Assembly: GCF_918797505.1 (NCBI RefSeq)
Contig: NC_092800.1
Location: 6,758,001-6,822,000 of the forward strand
Direction: 5' to 3'
Source of the DNA: Bemisia tabaci
Lineage: Eukaryota; Arthropoda; Insecta; Hemiptera; Aleyrodidae
Length of the DNA: 64,000 nt
Below, piece after piece: positions 23,912-34,379 of the stretch. The position numbers were made by a program, and so were the translations under genes. Each line of letters begins with the position of its first letter. Position 1 is the first letter of the stretch. The notes under the pieces were generated by a model that saw only the letters and a program-made list of their open reading frames with translations, was not told the origin of the DNA and ran no database searches.

Positions 23912-24781
23912 TAAGGAGGGTGAATGCATCCATTTCATTGAAAATTTTACTGAATATTCCTTAGGATTTTACAATTTTCTATGGGAAGAATTCTGGAAAA
24001 ATACCAATTTTAATTCTTCTCCAAAGAATTAATTAGCAACAGAGATTCTGAAACACACTTGTCGAGGAGTGCACTTTTTGCATCCAGTGCCTCACTTTGT
24101 CTTTGCCAGGCCTTCTTCTGACACACAGTTCCTGGGTCATACGATTATTCAGAAAAGTAACGTCTTTTTCTATTTTACCCACCCTCGTGGATATTACAGC
24201 AATGCTTTTTTTCCCGTGCATGAAAAGTGTCCTTTCATTGTATTTTGAAATATCCGTATTCACACATCATCTTCTTGAGCTTACAAAATATGCACATCGC
24301 TGCATCGGGCGTGAGCGTTGGTGACTGGCGACTGGATTCGCGATAAAACGTTAGCACGCCGCTATATCTCACCCGAGCTCCTGAAAACACTGCTCCGAGC
24401 GAAAAGCCATAACTCAAAACTGTCCGAACTGCTAAAAGTTGGACTTTTCTGCCGAGGCTACTGAATTTATCGATATCGATGTGTGTTCCATCTATCAAGC
24501 GAAACATATTGGAGTTCAATACATCGCAGGGCGGACCATCTCGTATTTCTTTTTTCAGCTTCATAGCTGGTGCGGGTGCTGCCCTTAATGCCCGGGCATT
24601 GTTCTTCCGCGAGACCACTTTGACAAACACTGTAAATTATCGTTGTAAATATTGCAATTGCAGAGAACGACTCCTCCGATCACTAAAGTTCGTCATGAAC
24701 ATAAACTTTCAAACTTAGACTTACTCACAACCGATGAGAGTTACGGTTGCGATCCGGCGTTGACTATTCGTGCACGGATAA
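23912..24781. other. No gene confirmed; one exon-like ORF
   Basis: A minus-strand frame open from 24631 to 24235 begins just after a TTTACAG acceptor-like site and contains a GTGAGA donor-like site at 24372. It encodes ...DGTHIDIDKFSS... Too weak to call as a CDS; discussed in the findings. Confidence 0.3.
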
Positions 24782-25090
24782 AACAATAAAAGGAGTCGCT
24801 ATGCTCGTATGCAGATATCGATATCAGAAATAATTATAATGCCTCGGTAAGTAGTCAAATTTTGAAAATCCACGGTTTTTGATGTGGTCATAAATAGTTT
24901 TTAATTCCCAAGTATGAAAGATGTTATAACAATAAAAAGACTTCACTAAGCTCGTATGCAGATTGCAGATTTTCAGATTGATATCAGAAATTTTTATAAT
25001 GCCTCTGCAAATAGTCAAATTTTTAAAATCCACGGTTTTAGATGAGTTTAATAAATTGTGTTCAATTTCCAAATATGGATGATGTTCATC
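24782..25090. repeat. Tandem duplication, period 147 bp
   Basis: AACAATAAAA, then GCTCGTATGCAGAT, ATATCAGAAAT, TTATAATGCCTC and AAAATCCACGGTTTT, occurs from 24782 and again from 24929. About 80% identical by eye. Confidence 0.8.
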
Positions 25091-25270
25091 CGAATGGCCA
25101 TTTTTCTTGACTTTTATTAATATTCAAAATTTTCAACATAAAACTTTACCATCGCACTTGAAAGCACTGTATTTTCATGACATACTGAAATTTTTGAGAT
25201 GGATGTCGATATTAGCGCAGGAAAAGAGGGAAAAATCTTCAAACACTCATGAATCGTCCTAAACTATATC

Positions 25271-25520
25271 GACGGTGAAACTACCGAATCACGTATCTCG
25301 GTCTGTGACGTTGTAGAGTTCCTGTCATACTATGTCTTTAAGATGGAAAACTACTCAACGTCAATTCTTGAAAACTTCCGTGATTTTTCTTCTTTGTGCG
25401 AAGAAAATTTCGTCAAAACCTCAAGGAATGATATTGACATGTTCTCCTCCAAAAAATTAAATGGGAGCGGAGATTTTTAGACACCGCAAACAAGATACGT
25501 GGTTTGGGAGTTTTACTGTC
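25271..25520. mobile_element. MITE related in layout to family B
   Basis: The ends GACGGTGAAACTACCGAATC + ACGTATCT and AGATACGTGGTTTGGGAGTT + TTACTGTC are inverse. 250 bp. The interior resembles B (TTTTTCTTCTTTGTGCGAAG) but the TIR differs. Confidence 0.7.
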
Positions 25521-25949
25521 AGTTAGGGAATTTTTATTTAGAATTTATTACAGGTCATATATCAAAAAGGTACGAAATTTCTCAAAATTCGAATCTACGG
25601 AATAATAATGAACAGCCTGCCCACGCATTCAAACGCACATGCGCGGAAATGAATCGGGGTTTTTGATCGCTGGAAAAAGGATCAGCAAAAAAAATAAGAG
25701 CTTTCAAAACGCCAAGTTCCAACGTCAAAATCAAGTCGTCATTTTCCCCTCGTTTCCTCCTCTTCTTCATAAGCATCCCCTTACTTCCCTCATTGGATCT
25801 CATCATCCAACGCGTTAGAGCATGGTTTTGATCATCCACTCAGATAATTCGATATCAATTTTCTTTTCAAATCCTCTTCGAGGCAATAAAATCCATTGCG
25901 AATAGTTATATTTGACAACTCTGTCCGCAATGAAACAATAGCGCTGGCA
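25521..25949. other. No gene recognised
   Basis: Unique sequence. The 85-codon minus ORF (25582-25839) has no domain. Confidence 0.4.
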
Positions 25950-26090
25950 CGGAGAGCTAGTGGCGAAGTGGAACCAGATTCAGAACTCATGCTAGAGGGT
26001 TCGATTCAAATATTGTGATTTGAGAGTCTGGGTCCCACTTGGGAAACCGTCAAGGAACTTATCCACTAGACCGGAATTGAATGAATTCAA
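25950..26090 (+). mobile_element. Probable tRNA-derived SINE head
   Basis: TGGCGAAGTGG (25961-25971) matches the A-box consensus TRGCNNAGTGG. GGTTCGATTCA (25998-26008) matches the B box except at the last base. The spacing is short but in the tRNA range. There is no acceptor-stem pairing and no clear A tail. Another possibility is a decayed tRNA pseudogene. Confidence 0.4.
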
Positions 26091-26164
26091 TAACTCTCTG
26101 CTTTTATGTAAACAGCTTTTTTCTTATCGACATCGACCACGGGCACTACGTACATCGATAGAAC

Positions 26165-26329
26165 CAGTGTCGTGGTTTGCTTTGCGATAAATCGATTGAT
26201 CTGCCATTTAAACCTATGGAAAAGGATCGATAAACAGAATGTTCGCAATGAAAACCTTAATAATCGATTCTTTACAATAGCTTCAAATGGGGGTATATCG
26301 ATAATTGATCAGTTACGCTTCGCTACTAG
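26165..26329. mobile_element. Family C MITE, copy 3
   Basis: CAGTGTCGTGGTTTGCTTTG, CCATTTAAACCTATGGAAAA, TTAATAATCGATTCTTTAC and TATCGATAATTGATCAGTTA. The ends are diverged, and the 8-bp flanks are only partly alike. Confidence 0.8.
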
Positions 26330-27330
26330 ATCAAATGCTCCCCGATCGAGTTCAAGAGTTTTCGATTGAAACAAGAATGTGTGAATATTCGATACTGTCC
26401 GCTCTTGTGAGTGGGTGAAGATTTTCAAATTGAGAAGTTCGGCCGGGACGTCGGATGACTTCATTTCCATACTTTTTGCGTTGGTTTTTCGTCGTAGAAC
26501 GTCATTCGTGTTGGTAAATTTCATCGGTCTCTTTGAATCGGAGAATGTTCTTAGTAAAACTACAGTATGTTTGGCTCAATGAATAGAAGCGGAGGAGCCC
26601 GTAGTCCCTTTCCCACTCATAAAGAAAAGCAATCTTGGTTTTTAACAAGCTTATGCTGAACTCAAGCTCAACCTTTTGTAGTCTCATTAATGGTGTACTA
26701 TGTAGGGTTGCCACGGTCAGGGAACACCGGAAGATGTCAGAGCATTTTAAACAGTCAGAGAAAACCTGGGAATGTCAGGGAGTATGACGGAAGTTTCAGG
26801 AAACAATCGTTAAGTCACGTTTATTTGCTTTCTGAAACGGGTTTGAAGTTTCGAACAACAGACTTTACGTGGAAACTATTTCAAATTGCGTCTTTTAAAA
26901 CATCTGGCATTTTTTTAAATTTCCTGATTAAGATGGACAACGCTGAGATGAAAAAAGTCGATCGTTCAAAATTTGAATGATTAATTTTGAGAAAACTATA
27001 TTACTTTTAAAAAATAAATTATAGAAAAATTGATTATCGTCTCCATGCTTTGACATCAGAAGCCTGGAATAAAGTTATCACAGATCAATCTATTTTAAAA
27101 ATGTTAGGCCTCTCTCTACCATCTTCTTGTTGAGCTGATGCGCCATTTAAATGCATCGCCACCAGTATACTAGAAATCTAGAGGCAGGTTGAAGTCAAGA
27201 AGCACTTTCTATCGGCTGAGCGCTTAATAAAGGTAAAAATTGAGAAATAATGAAAAGGGAAGGGATGAGGAAGAAATAGAGATAGAGCGATCTATCCATA
27301 CCGCTCGGATTGTGGCGTTTTTCTTCTCTC
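26330..27330. other. No gene; fragment of a common repeat
   Basis: At 26720-26810 GTCAGGGAACACCGG, GAAAACCTGGGAATGTCAGG and GAAGTTTCAGG resemble a repeat motif common in animal genomes. The rest is unique. Confidence 0.4.
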
Positions 27331-27576
27331 TTCGTGCTGAGGAAAAACGTCGCATGAACAATCGAAAGTTGCCAAATTTCCCAAATAAAACATGTATTTT
27401 GGAGGAAAGTTATGCACATTTTCCTTTGAATTTTTCAGATATTTTAGGTAAATCGTGAACGAAATTGACTGAAAAATTTGAGGAAAAATATTCACAATTT
27501 TCTGAGTAAATTTGGTTTCTCTTGAAAGAAATATGGCAACGTCTGAAGGCTCTTACGACGTTTTTCCTCAGCACAC
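27331..27576. mobile_element. Family A MITE, copy 10
   Basis: TTCGTGCTGAGGAAAAACGT to ACGACGTTTTTCCTCAGCAC, with AAAGTTGCCAAATTTCCC / GAAATATGGCAACGTC arms. Its right terminus abuts the next element. Confidence 0.85.
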
Positions 27577-27996
27577 TGAAACAAAAAATCTCGGTGTATT
27601 TACTAAGAAAAGGGTAAAATTACCAAGAATTCAGGGTTCTATTTGATCCCAGTTTTTTCTTGGTAAAAGTACCATTTATGGAATTGGTCATTTTACCGAG
27701 AAATCTCGGTAAAATTATTGAACTTTCTCGGTAATTTTACTGAACCTTGGTAAAAACGCCAATATTTTTTATCGACTGTGGTAGAATTACCGAGATAAAA
27801 TGGCAAAGTTACCGGGAATTGATCACCGATAAAAGTTGTATTCTTACCTGAGAAAAACGGTAAAAATACCGGTTTTTCAGTAAGCTTACCAGTCTGTCGT
27901 GGTGAAATTACCAATAATTGGTAAAAAAAGTGAGATGGTAAAGGTACCAACGGACCTTGGTAAAAACGCCGAGGGTTTTTTTTTTTTTTTTCAGTG
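27574..27996. mobile_element. Family F element, copy 1
   Basis: TIR of about 33 bp: CACTGAAACAAAAAATCTCG + GTGTATTTACTAAG at the left, mirrored by CTTGGTAAAAACGCCGAG...TTTTTTTCAGTG at the right. The interior is full of GGTAAAATTACC-type mini-palindromes. Copy 2 is at 46199. No ORF. Confidence 0.85.
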
Positions 27997-28423
27997 CCCG
28001 GCAGCGTGGTCGGCGCAAAAGTCGCAGGGACAACGCGCGACAAGGGGAGCGGCACTAAAAAGGGTTGCAAATGAATTAATTTCGACGACGGCGGTCGCGT
28101 CGGTCAGGGCGGCATCGCGACGCCGGCTGTCAGCCTCCACGTCACGACGTCTTCTTCCCGGACGAGACGCCCTTCCAGCGTCTCCGCGTCCGACCACCGC
28201 CGCGCAGCGCCGCGCTGACTGCATACAAATTAACGCCTGCCGCTGCCGGGCCGCAACCCGCAACGCGCTCATCACCATACGCGCGCTCACCCATTAATCA
28301 ACTTCGAGACCTCGATTTTTCTTCCCGCTTTCTGACGTCTCTCGCCGCCGCAACGAACCGGACTGGTGCCGCCGCGGTCAAAATGCGAACGGAATCCTAT
28401 CGAAGTGGAGCATTTGCTGCATT
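27997..28423. other. GC-rich, CpG-rich patch
   Basis: Strongly GC-rich and CpG-rich against its surroundings (for example CGCGACGCCGGCTG, CGCCGCGCAGCGCCGCG). It could be a promoter-type or exonic patch or an unmethylated island. The ORFs on both strands (up to 132 codons) are R/A-rich and without domains. Confidence 0.4.
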
Positions 28424-28516
28424 GATAGAAATATTCGCGTTCTTGTGCTACTTTTGGTTAATATAGGAGGCGAAACACAAACCGACCCAAAGTTTGTGTT
28501 GATTTTGGTACACAGT
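28424..28516 (+). repeat. Family Y repeat, copy 1
   Basis: GTTCTTGTGCTACTTTTGG, GGCGAAACACAAACC and TTTGTGTTGATTTTGGT match, in reverse complement, 63009-63108. Related TTTGTGTTACTTTTTTGTGT lies at about 28793. Confidence 0.65.
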
Positions 28517-28981
28517 GAAAAATTTCTACTACGACAGCCAGAGAATATAGATATAAAATAGGACAAGAAAGGGTGGGGACGAGGCTGAAAAACACATTTA
28601 CAAAAAATGGGACGTTTCAACCAGTCTTTCGGTCATTATCAACCGTCGCAAGAGAAAAAAATTAAAAAATCTGAGAAGCCAAAAGCTAAAAAACAATATT
28701 ACCGGTCTTTCTGGTCATGGTAGCGAGAAGACAAGGTTATTCCACCCAGCCCTTCGTGAAAAATTTTCGTGTATAGTGTCACTCTATGTTACTTTGTGTT
28801 ACTTTTTTGTGTCAGTACAACCTTAAGGACTTGGTTGCGTAACACAATTTTGTGTTAAATCGACCTATACCGGAGGCTACTTTGAGACATCGAGTCATCA
28901 AGAAAAAATTCCTGCCGAACTTATGTACTCTTTTTCCGACCCAATTCCCAGAGGCGGCTACATGCGAGTGGCTAGCGTATT

Positions 28982-29144
28982 CAGTGGCGAGACGTGAATA
29001 ATCGATTATCGATATTCCCCCATTGAAGCTATGGTAAAGAGTCGATTATTAAAGTGCTCGCTGCGAACACCCTGTTTTCCGATCCTTTTTCATAGATTTA
29101 AATGGTGGATCAATCGATATATCGCAAAGCACGCCGCGCAACTG
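28982..29144. mobile_element. Family C MITE, copy 4
   Basis: CAGTGGCGAGACGTGAATAA to AAGCACGCCGCGCAACTG. Flanks AGCGTATT/AGCGCACT agree at 6 of 8 positions, an eroded hAT-type duplication. Confidence 0.85.
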
Positions 29145-29387
29145 AGCGCACTTGATTAACACCGCTGCGATCCGGATTCGATCCAGGGGGCTCGTGACTA
29201 ATTTTTAACGAGGTCGCAGATTTTCAACACAAAGATTTGGTCGATTTGGTACAGAAGAAACTGACACAAAAACATCCGGGGCTTTCGCGCATTAACAGAT
29301 ATGGCCAAAGTAGTAAGTTGAAAAATAATCAACTCCGCGAGTTTGAATGATCGCGCCAAACTCAGTGCGATCGGCTTGAAACGCTTG

Positions 29388-29600
29388 TTAGCGCCTACAA
29401 GACTGATGGAATACTTCACGCACTGCGCCGAAAACAGTACGGAGTACAGTCGGCGGGAGAGGCATATTAGCGCCTACAAGACTGTCGGAATACTTCACGC
29501 GTTGCGCCAATCGCAATACGGTCGGCCGGCACGAATCGCTTATTAGCGTCCACAGAACTGCAGGAATACCCCGCGCATTGAGCGTGAGCCACGGTACGCG
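29388..29600. repeat. Minisatellite M, about three copies of 76-79 bp
   Basis: TTAGCGCCTACAAGACTG starts at 29388 and 29467, with a diverged unit at 29543. Each is followed by GGAATACTTCACGC. It is the reverse complement of the array at 10.98-11.10 kb. Confidence 0.85.
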
Positions 29601-29625
29601 TTTCAATCGTTGAATATTCGTAATT

Positions 29626-29749
29626 TGGACGTATTTCTGTCAAACAGAACTATGTGCGATACGGCGTGAGCCCTGTTATGCATACATTCTTATGGGTCCC
29701 AGGGCTCATGTCTTGACGCACATAGTTCCGTTTGACAGAAATACGTCCA
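29626..29749. mobile_element. Family D MITE, copy 2
   Basis: TGGACGTATTTCTGTCAAAC to its exact inverse GTTTGACAGAAATACGTCCA. 124 bp, palindromic throughout. Confidence 0.92.
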
Positions 29750-30071
29750 TTTGTCGGCTTGAGACAGACCTACCGCCCGCGGTGTACTCGGTAATAGGAC
29801 ACAATGTCCAAAAATAAAAGTTCTAGCACACTTTTTTTACATCCAGAATGTTAAATCAACTTCACCTTTTTTCAGTGTGCATCCCAGTGAAAGGTGTTCC
29901 ACCGGAAATACATTTTTGATGACTTTGCCTTAATAATATAACAAGCTGTTTACAACCGCCAACCACCGTGTTGCGACGAGTCAAAGTTAATCATCGAAGC
30001 ACACATTCAAAGTTCTCCTACAAAGAAGCCACATGATTGGATGAAGAAACCACGATTGCTTTTGGATCAAA

Positions 30072-30195
30072 TGGACGTATTCCTGCCAAACGGAACTATG
30101 TGCATTATGACGTGAGCCCTGTTATGCATATATTCTTATGGGTCTCAGGGCTCATGTCTTAATGCACATAGGTCTGTTTGATAGAAATACGTCCA
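30072..30195. mobile_element. Family D MITE, copy 3
   Basis: TGGACGTATTCCTGCCAAAC to GTTTGATAGAAATACGTCCA. Same length and centre (GTGAGCCCTG / CAGGGCTCAT) as copy 2, only 322 bp away. Confidence 0.92.
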
Positions 30196-30824
30196 AATTA
30201 CATCGCGGCTTGGGAGTGCATTAGCGCCTGCAAACTTCCGCTCTCAAAAATTGTTCAGCGCTCAGGTGTCTAACGAATTTCCTTCAAATAATTCTTTCGA
30301 TTTTGATAATATCGGAAATTATACAATATGAGGATGGCTCTGCCAGTATTCAGATAGAGTTTTAAAGGGCTCTGCCAGATTTTATGGAGCTTGGTGCATT
30401 GATGCCTTGGCTGCCTCAATTAAACTTCATTTGTCTACTCGTCACCAAATCTTAACTTCTCGGCACCTATCCATAGTAATTACTTCAAAACCCGATCAGT
30501 TTTGCCTTTTTTAAAATTTCATTAATCCAAAATGTTAAATTTTGTTTCTTACAGAAACTCATTTTTAGGTACTTACCATTATTCCTCCGATATTTAATTT
30601 TTTTTATATTCAAGTGGCCCTGCTAAAAACGACAGCGTCTGTGATTGAAGCATGGTGCCTATTCAGTGCCCCGTTGAATCCTGCATATAATATTGATATG
30701 ATGTCAATATCGAATCAAAATGGTACCAACATTGTACCAAATTGTTCAAATTGCCCAACAGTGACCAACATGGTATCATTATGGAACAGTGCCAAGACTA
30801 ATCTAGTGTTTTGTTGGTAGCATA
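30196..30824. other. No gene; CAACATGG-type repeat near the right end
   Basis: 30690-30830, and 31190-31290 beyond the LINE, share short motifs such as CAACATGGTATCA / CAACATGATACCA, so the LINE may have landed in another repeat. The rest is unique. Confidence 0.35.
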
Positions 30825-30834
30825 TTGATTAGTA

Positions 30835-31185
30835 GATGGACTTTTGGCGGAGGTCTGCTGGGATATCGAGAAGAGAGCGTATCCGCAATGAAAAGTTGCG
30901 CAAGATAATGAGTGCGTGGAGAAGGACGTCGTGCACGATATCAGGACTAAGCAGTTGGTCTGGTATGGACATATGCGAAGGATGGCAGACGATCGGTTGC
31001 CCAAGCAGGTTTTCGATTGGGCTCATCCCGGAAGGCGACGGCGTGGACGTCCTGTGAAAGGTTGTCGACAAGGGGTAGGAGATCAGAAAGTGCCAATTGC
31101 CTGATGATCTCTGGGAAGGGGGCAATGGCGATTGGGCGTCGCAGAGCGCGAGGCGGCGCTGTGAAAGCGACTTAATGTATGTATG
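30835..31185 (+). pseudogene. 5'-truncated LINE 3' end (reverse-transcriptase ORF C-terminus), frameshifted
   Basis: Frame 1 from 30836 reads MDFWRRSAGISRRERIRNE, the usual beginning of the C-terminal part of insect LINE ORF2 proteins. A frameshift near 30905 moves the match to another frame: KQLVWYGHMRRMADDRLPK, then HPGRRRRGRP. A third frame gives WRLGVAEREAAL and a stop at about 31164. The 3' end is (TGTA)n-like. It is flanked by TTGATTAGTA (30825-30834) and TTGATTAATA (31186-31195), a 10-bp target-site duplication with one mismatch. This is a dead, 5'-truncated insertion. The endonuclease and the catalytic RT domain are missing. The LINE clade is not resolved from this tail. Confidence 0.85.
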
Positions 31186-31514
31186 TTGATTAATACGTTG
31201 ATACGATGTTAGCGTCAACATGATACCAGTTTTCACTCATCAACATGGTTCAAAACGGTGACAACATGATCTCATTATAATATCAACATGATCGTTCTTA
31301 GTAGGGAAGGAGGTACGAGGGGAGGGGGGTTCTCCGGGAAAAGTTTAAAAAGCTTTTAATTCTTCCTCTGATTACGCCTCCACAAAATTCCTAGCCTGAA
31401 GGACTAATGTCAGAGTTCAGACTTGCTTGCATATACCTCACGTGTGTTCCACGCCTAACAGCCCTTGTTTACGAAGCCATGGATTCTGGAGCGTGCCCTC
31501 TGAGCGTTGGATTC

Positions 31515-31677
31515 CAGCGGTGGCGTGCTTTGCGATATATCGATTGTTATGCCATTTAAACCTATGGAACAGGATCGATATCCAGGGTGTCCGCAGCGAA
31601 TACCTCAATAATCGATTCTTTACCATAGGTTTAAATGGCATAACAATCGATGTATCGCGATTCACGCTACGCCACTG
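31515..31677. mobile_element. Family C hAT-type MITE, copy 5
   Basis: CAGCGGTGGCGTGCTTTGCG to TTCACGCTACGCCACTG. Exact 8-bp flanks TTGGATTC (31507-31514 and 31678-31685). Confidence 0.93.
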
Positions 31678-31878
31678 TTGGATTCATTACCGATCAAATT
31701 TAATTAAACGCTACCTACGAGCTCACTTTGCCTTTGGCGTTCTCACAATTAGACGCGTTTCTTGTAAGTTGGAGCCCACCCTCCCCCACCCCCCGCGACC
31801 CTCTCGTCCAAGTTAGCCTCTCATCCTTGGCACCTCTTTATAGGCGAGGAGGGCAAACAGGTTCCGGTGCCTACTCAC

Positions 31879-32042
31879 CAGTGGCGAGGCGTGAACGATC
31901 GATTATCGCTATTTCCCCATTTGAAGCCATGGTAAAGAATCGATCATTAAGGAGTTCGTTGCGAACACCCTGTTTATCGATCCTTTTCCATACGTTTAAT
32001 TGGCAGACCAATCGATATTTCGCAAAGCACGCGACGCCACTG
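31879..32042. mobile_element. Family C hAT-type MITE, copy 6
   Basis: CAGTGGCGAGGCGTGAACGA to AAGCACGCGACGCCACTG. Exact 8-bp flanks CTACTCAC (31871-31878 and 32043-32050). Confidence 0.95.
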
Positions 32043-32385
32043 CTACTCACCGTTTTGCGAGGAAAAACTTGGAATATTCGAGACGTAAATTATTGAACTC
32101 TTACGAATCGTTTTCGTTGTGAGATTGTGTTACGATGCTAATACAGAAATGGATCGAGCTTAACAGAAATGGATCAAGGGTATGAGTCTATTTATAAAAG
32201 CACATACCTCCATATGATAATCAACGGCATGCGTCGTTTTAAAATGAGCCAAAAAAATAAGTTCCTTTCAACTAAGCTCGGCAAGTAGCTGAATATATGA
32301 AATTTCAAGGAAACTTGTTGTCTTTCCAGGTCAAATGTTTCAGAGAATTTTACCGGCAATTTAATTTAAAGGATCCGAAGCAAAG

Positions 32386-32570
32386 CTGCCGTGCTCCGAA
32401 AAACGCCGAATGAGCATTCGAATGCTGCTAAGTTTCCATTCTGAGAATTCTCATTTTTGAAGCAAGCCGTGAATGTTTTTCCTTGAAATTTTCAGACGCA
32501 TCTGATAAACTTACAAGCAAAATTCTCTGAAAATTTGAAGTTCATCAGAGGAGATTTGGCAATGCCTAAA
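32386..32570. mobile_element. Family A element, right end lost
   Basis: CTGCCGTGCTCCGAAAAACG, GCATTCGAATGCTGC and GGAGATTTGGCAATGCCTAA. The sequence then changes at about 32570 to an ATTACGTAA-containing repeat fragment. Confidence 0.75.
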
Positions 32571-32721
32571 TTACGCCCCTCAATTACGTAAAGCATTTTC
32601 TCAGTATTTTTGACCCCCCCCCCCTTGTAACGTTTTCGTGACGTAAGTTCCTAGCCGTTAACACTTAAAAACAGAATGGCGTAACGCTATCCTCGACCCC
32701 TCACTCCCTAGAGCATTACGT
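32571..32721. repeat. Repeat fragment with ACGTAA motifs and a C run
   Basis: CAATTACGTAAAGCATTTT on the left and GAGCATTACGTAAT on the right, with a C run at about 32614. Possibly a decayed element into which the next palindrome inserted. Confidence 0.35.
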
Positions 32722-33229
32722 AATGGAGATGTTGCATGTGTGAAGAATTTGCGATTTGATTGTAGATTCTTATGTAAAAGTTCGCGAGAAACACGATGGT
32801 GCCACTATTTTTCTCTGAAATCAACTCCCAAGCTTAAAAAAAGCTCTCAAGTTGAGGCCAAAATGGAGGGGATATCCCACGCTATCCTGAGAGTTCACCT
32901 CTACATCAAGACGAGCTCTCCATGCAAAGCTAGGGAGCAAATACATTGACAGGGCTGCCACTATATTTGGGGACTCTAAAACTGAAAACACGGCAACCCT
33001 GTCAATGTGTTTGCTCCCTATCTTTGCATGGAGAGTTTGTCTTGATGTAAAGGTGGACTCTCAGGATAGCGTGGGAAATCCCCTCCATTTTAGCCTCAAC
33101 TTGAGAGCTTTTTTTGAGCTTGGGAGTTGATTTCAGAGAAAACCAGAGGCACCATCGTGTTTCTCGCGAATTTTTACATAAGAATCAACAGTCAAATCGC
33201 AAATTCCTCACACATGCAACATCTCCATT
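32722..33229. mobile_element. Family J 0.5-kb palindrome, copy 1
   Basis: Two arms of about 220 bp are near-exact inverses. The left arm runs AATGGAGATGTTGCATGTGT, GTTCGCGAGAAACACGATGG, CAAAATGGAGGGGATATCCC and GGGAGCAAATACATTGACAG. The right arm mirrors it to CACACATGCAACATCTCCAT. The centre is about 55 bp and contains ACTGAAAACACGGCAACCC. No protein of note. A transcript would fold into a long hairpin. Confidence 0.92.
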
Positions 33230-33857
33230 CAGGGACGGCCCCTGAAAGCGCATACGGCGTTCTCCCTCAGCGTAGCGGAGAGGGTGCAAGCAAAAACTAG
33301 GTTGCGCTCCCATCGACCTTGTGTCGGAACCACATAGATGACGGTGGTGTCAATCTGTAATACATGATACATTCCTCGAGCACCGGTGTAACGGAAGCTG
33401 CATATCACGCGGAATTGGCAAGACTGGAAGGAGGCCTACCGCCACCCCCTGCGAAGAGGGGTAGGGGGTTGAATCAAGTGCCTATCGCGTTGTGTCGTGC
33501 GATGTCGTCAGTTCCACCAACAGGCGAACGCCGACGAGCGCATCAATCATGCAAGGGTTCACTCTTGCCGCGCCTCGCGCGTCGCTCACGTTCGATTAAC
33601 AGCCGATTATGATCCCGAGTTCGGCAATAAATTTCAACTAGGCACTTGATTGTTGCCAGCTCTGGAAGCGGATTTTCACGGTGGGTCGCGTGGATCGCGT
33701 CTGGATCCGATCCAGTGAATCCTAGAGTACTTGAATCTGCCGTGATAGCGAAGAGAGCAGCAAGTCTCAAATTTTCGAAATCGAGTTTCCTTCACATTTC
33801 GTCTAATCTCATTTATATGAAAGCAGTGAAATAGCTGCAACAGCAAAATTCATCTTG
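33230..33857. other. No gene; short family A right-end fragment
   Basis: GCATACGGCGTTCTCCCTCAGC at about 33250 is a family A end. 33360-33620 is GC-richer with an 82-codon ORF (33364-33612) that matches no family I know. Confidence 0.35.
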
Positions 33858-34362
33858 ATGGAGATGTTGCATGTGTAAGGAATTTGCAATTTGACCATTC
33901 ATTCTTGTGTAAAAGTTCGCGAGAAACACGATGGTGCCACTGGTTTTCTCTGAAATCATCTCCCAAGCTCAAAAAAACCTCTCAAAGTGAGGCCAAAATG
34001 GAGAGAATATCCAACCCTACCCTGAGAGTCCACCTCTACATCAAAACAAACTCTCCATGTAAAGATATGGAGCAAATACATTAGCAGGGTTGCCGTGTTT
34101 TCAGTTTTGGAGTCCCCAAATGAAATGGCAGCCCTGTCAATGTATTTGCTCCCTATCTTTGCATTGAGAGTTTGTTTTGATGTAGAGGTGGACTCTCAGG
34201 GTAGGGTGGGATATCCCCTCCATTTTGGCCTCACTTTGAGAGGTTTTTTTGAGCTTGGGAGATGATTTCAGAGAAAACCAGTGGCACCATCGTGTTTCTC
34301 GCGAACTTTTACACAATAATGAATGGTCAATCGCAAATCCCTCACACATGCAACATCTCCAT
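33858..34362. mobile_element. Family J palindrome, copy 2
   Basis: Same layout as copy 1 (ATGGAGATGTTGCATGTG to CACATGCAACATCTCCAT) with centre GCAGGGTTGCCGTGTTTTCA. About 505 bp. Lies 630 bp from copy 1. Confidence 0.92.
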
Positions 34363-34379
34363 TGTATACGAGAATATAA

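Noticed and set aside
29165..29195. CCGGATTCGATCC as a SINE B box
   Set aside because: One extra base in the box and no A box upstream.
33364..33612. 82-codon GC-rich ORF as a gag or host exon
   Set aside because: No zinc knuckle, no domain and no flanking splice sites or LTR.
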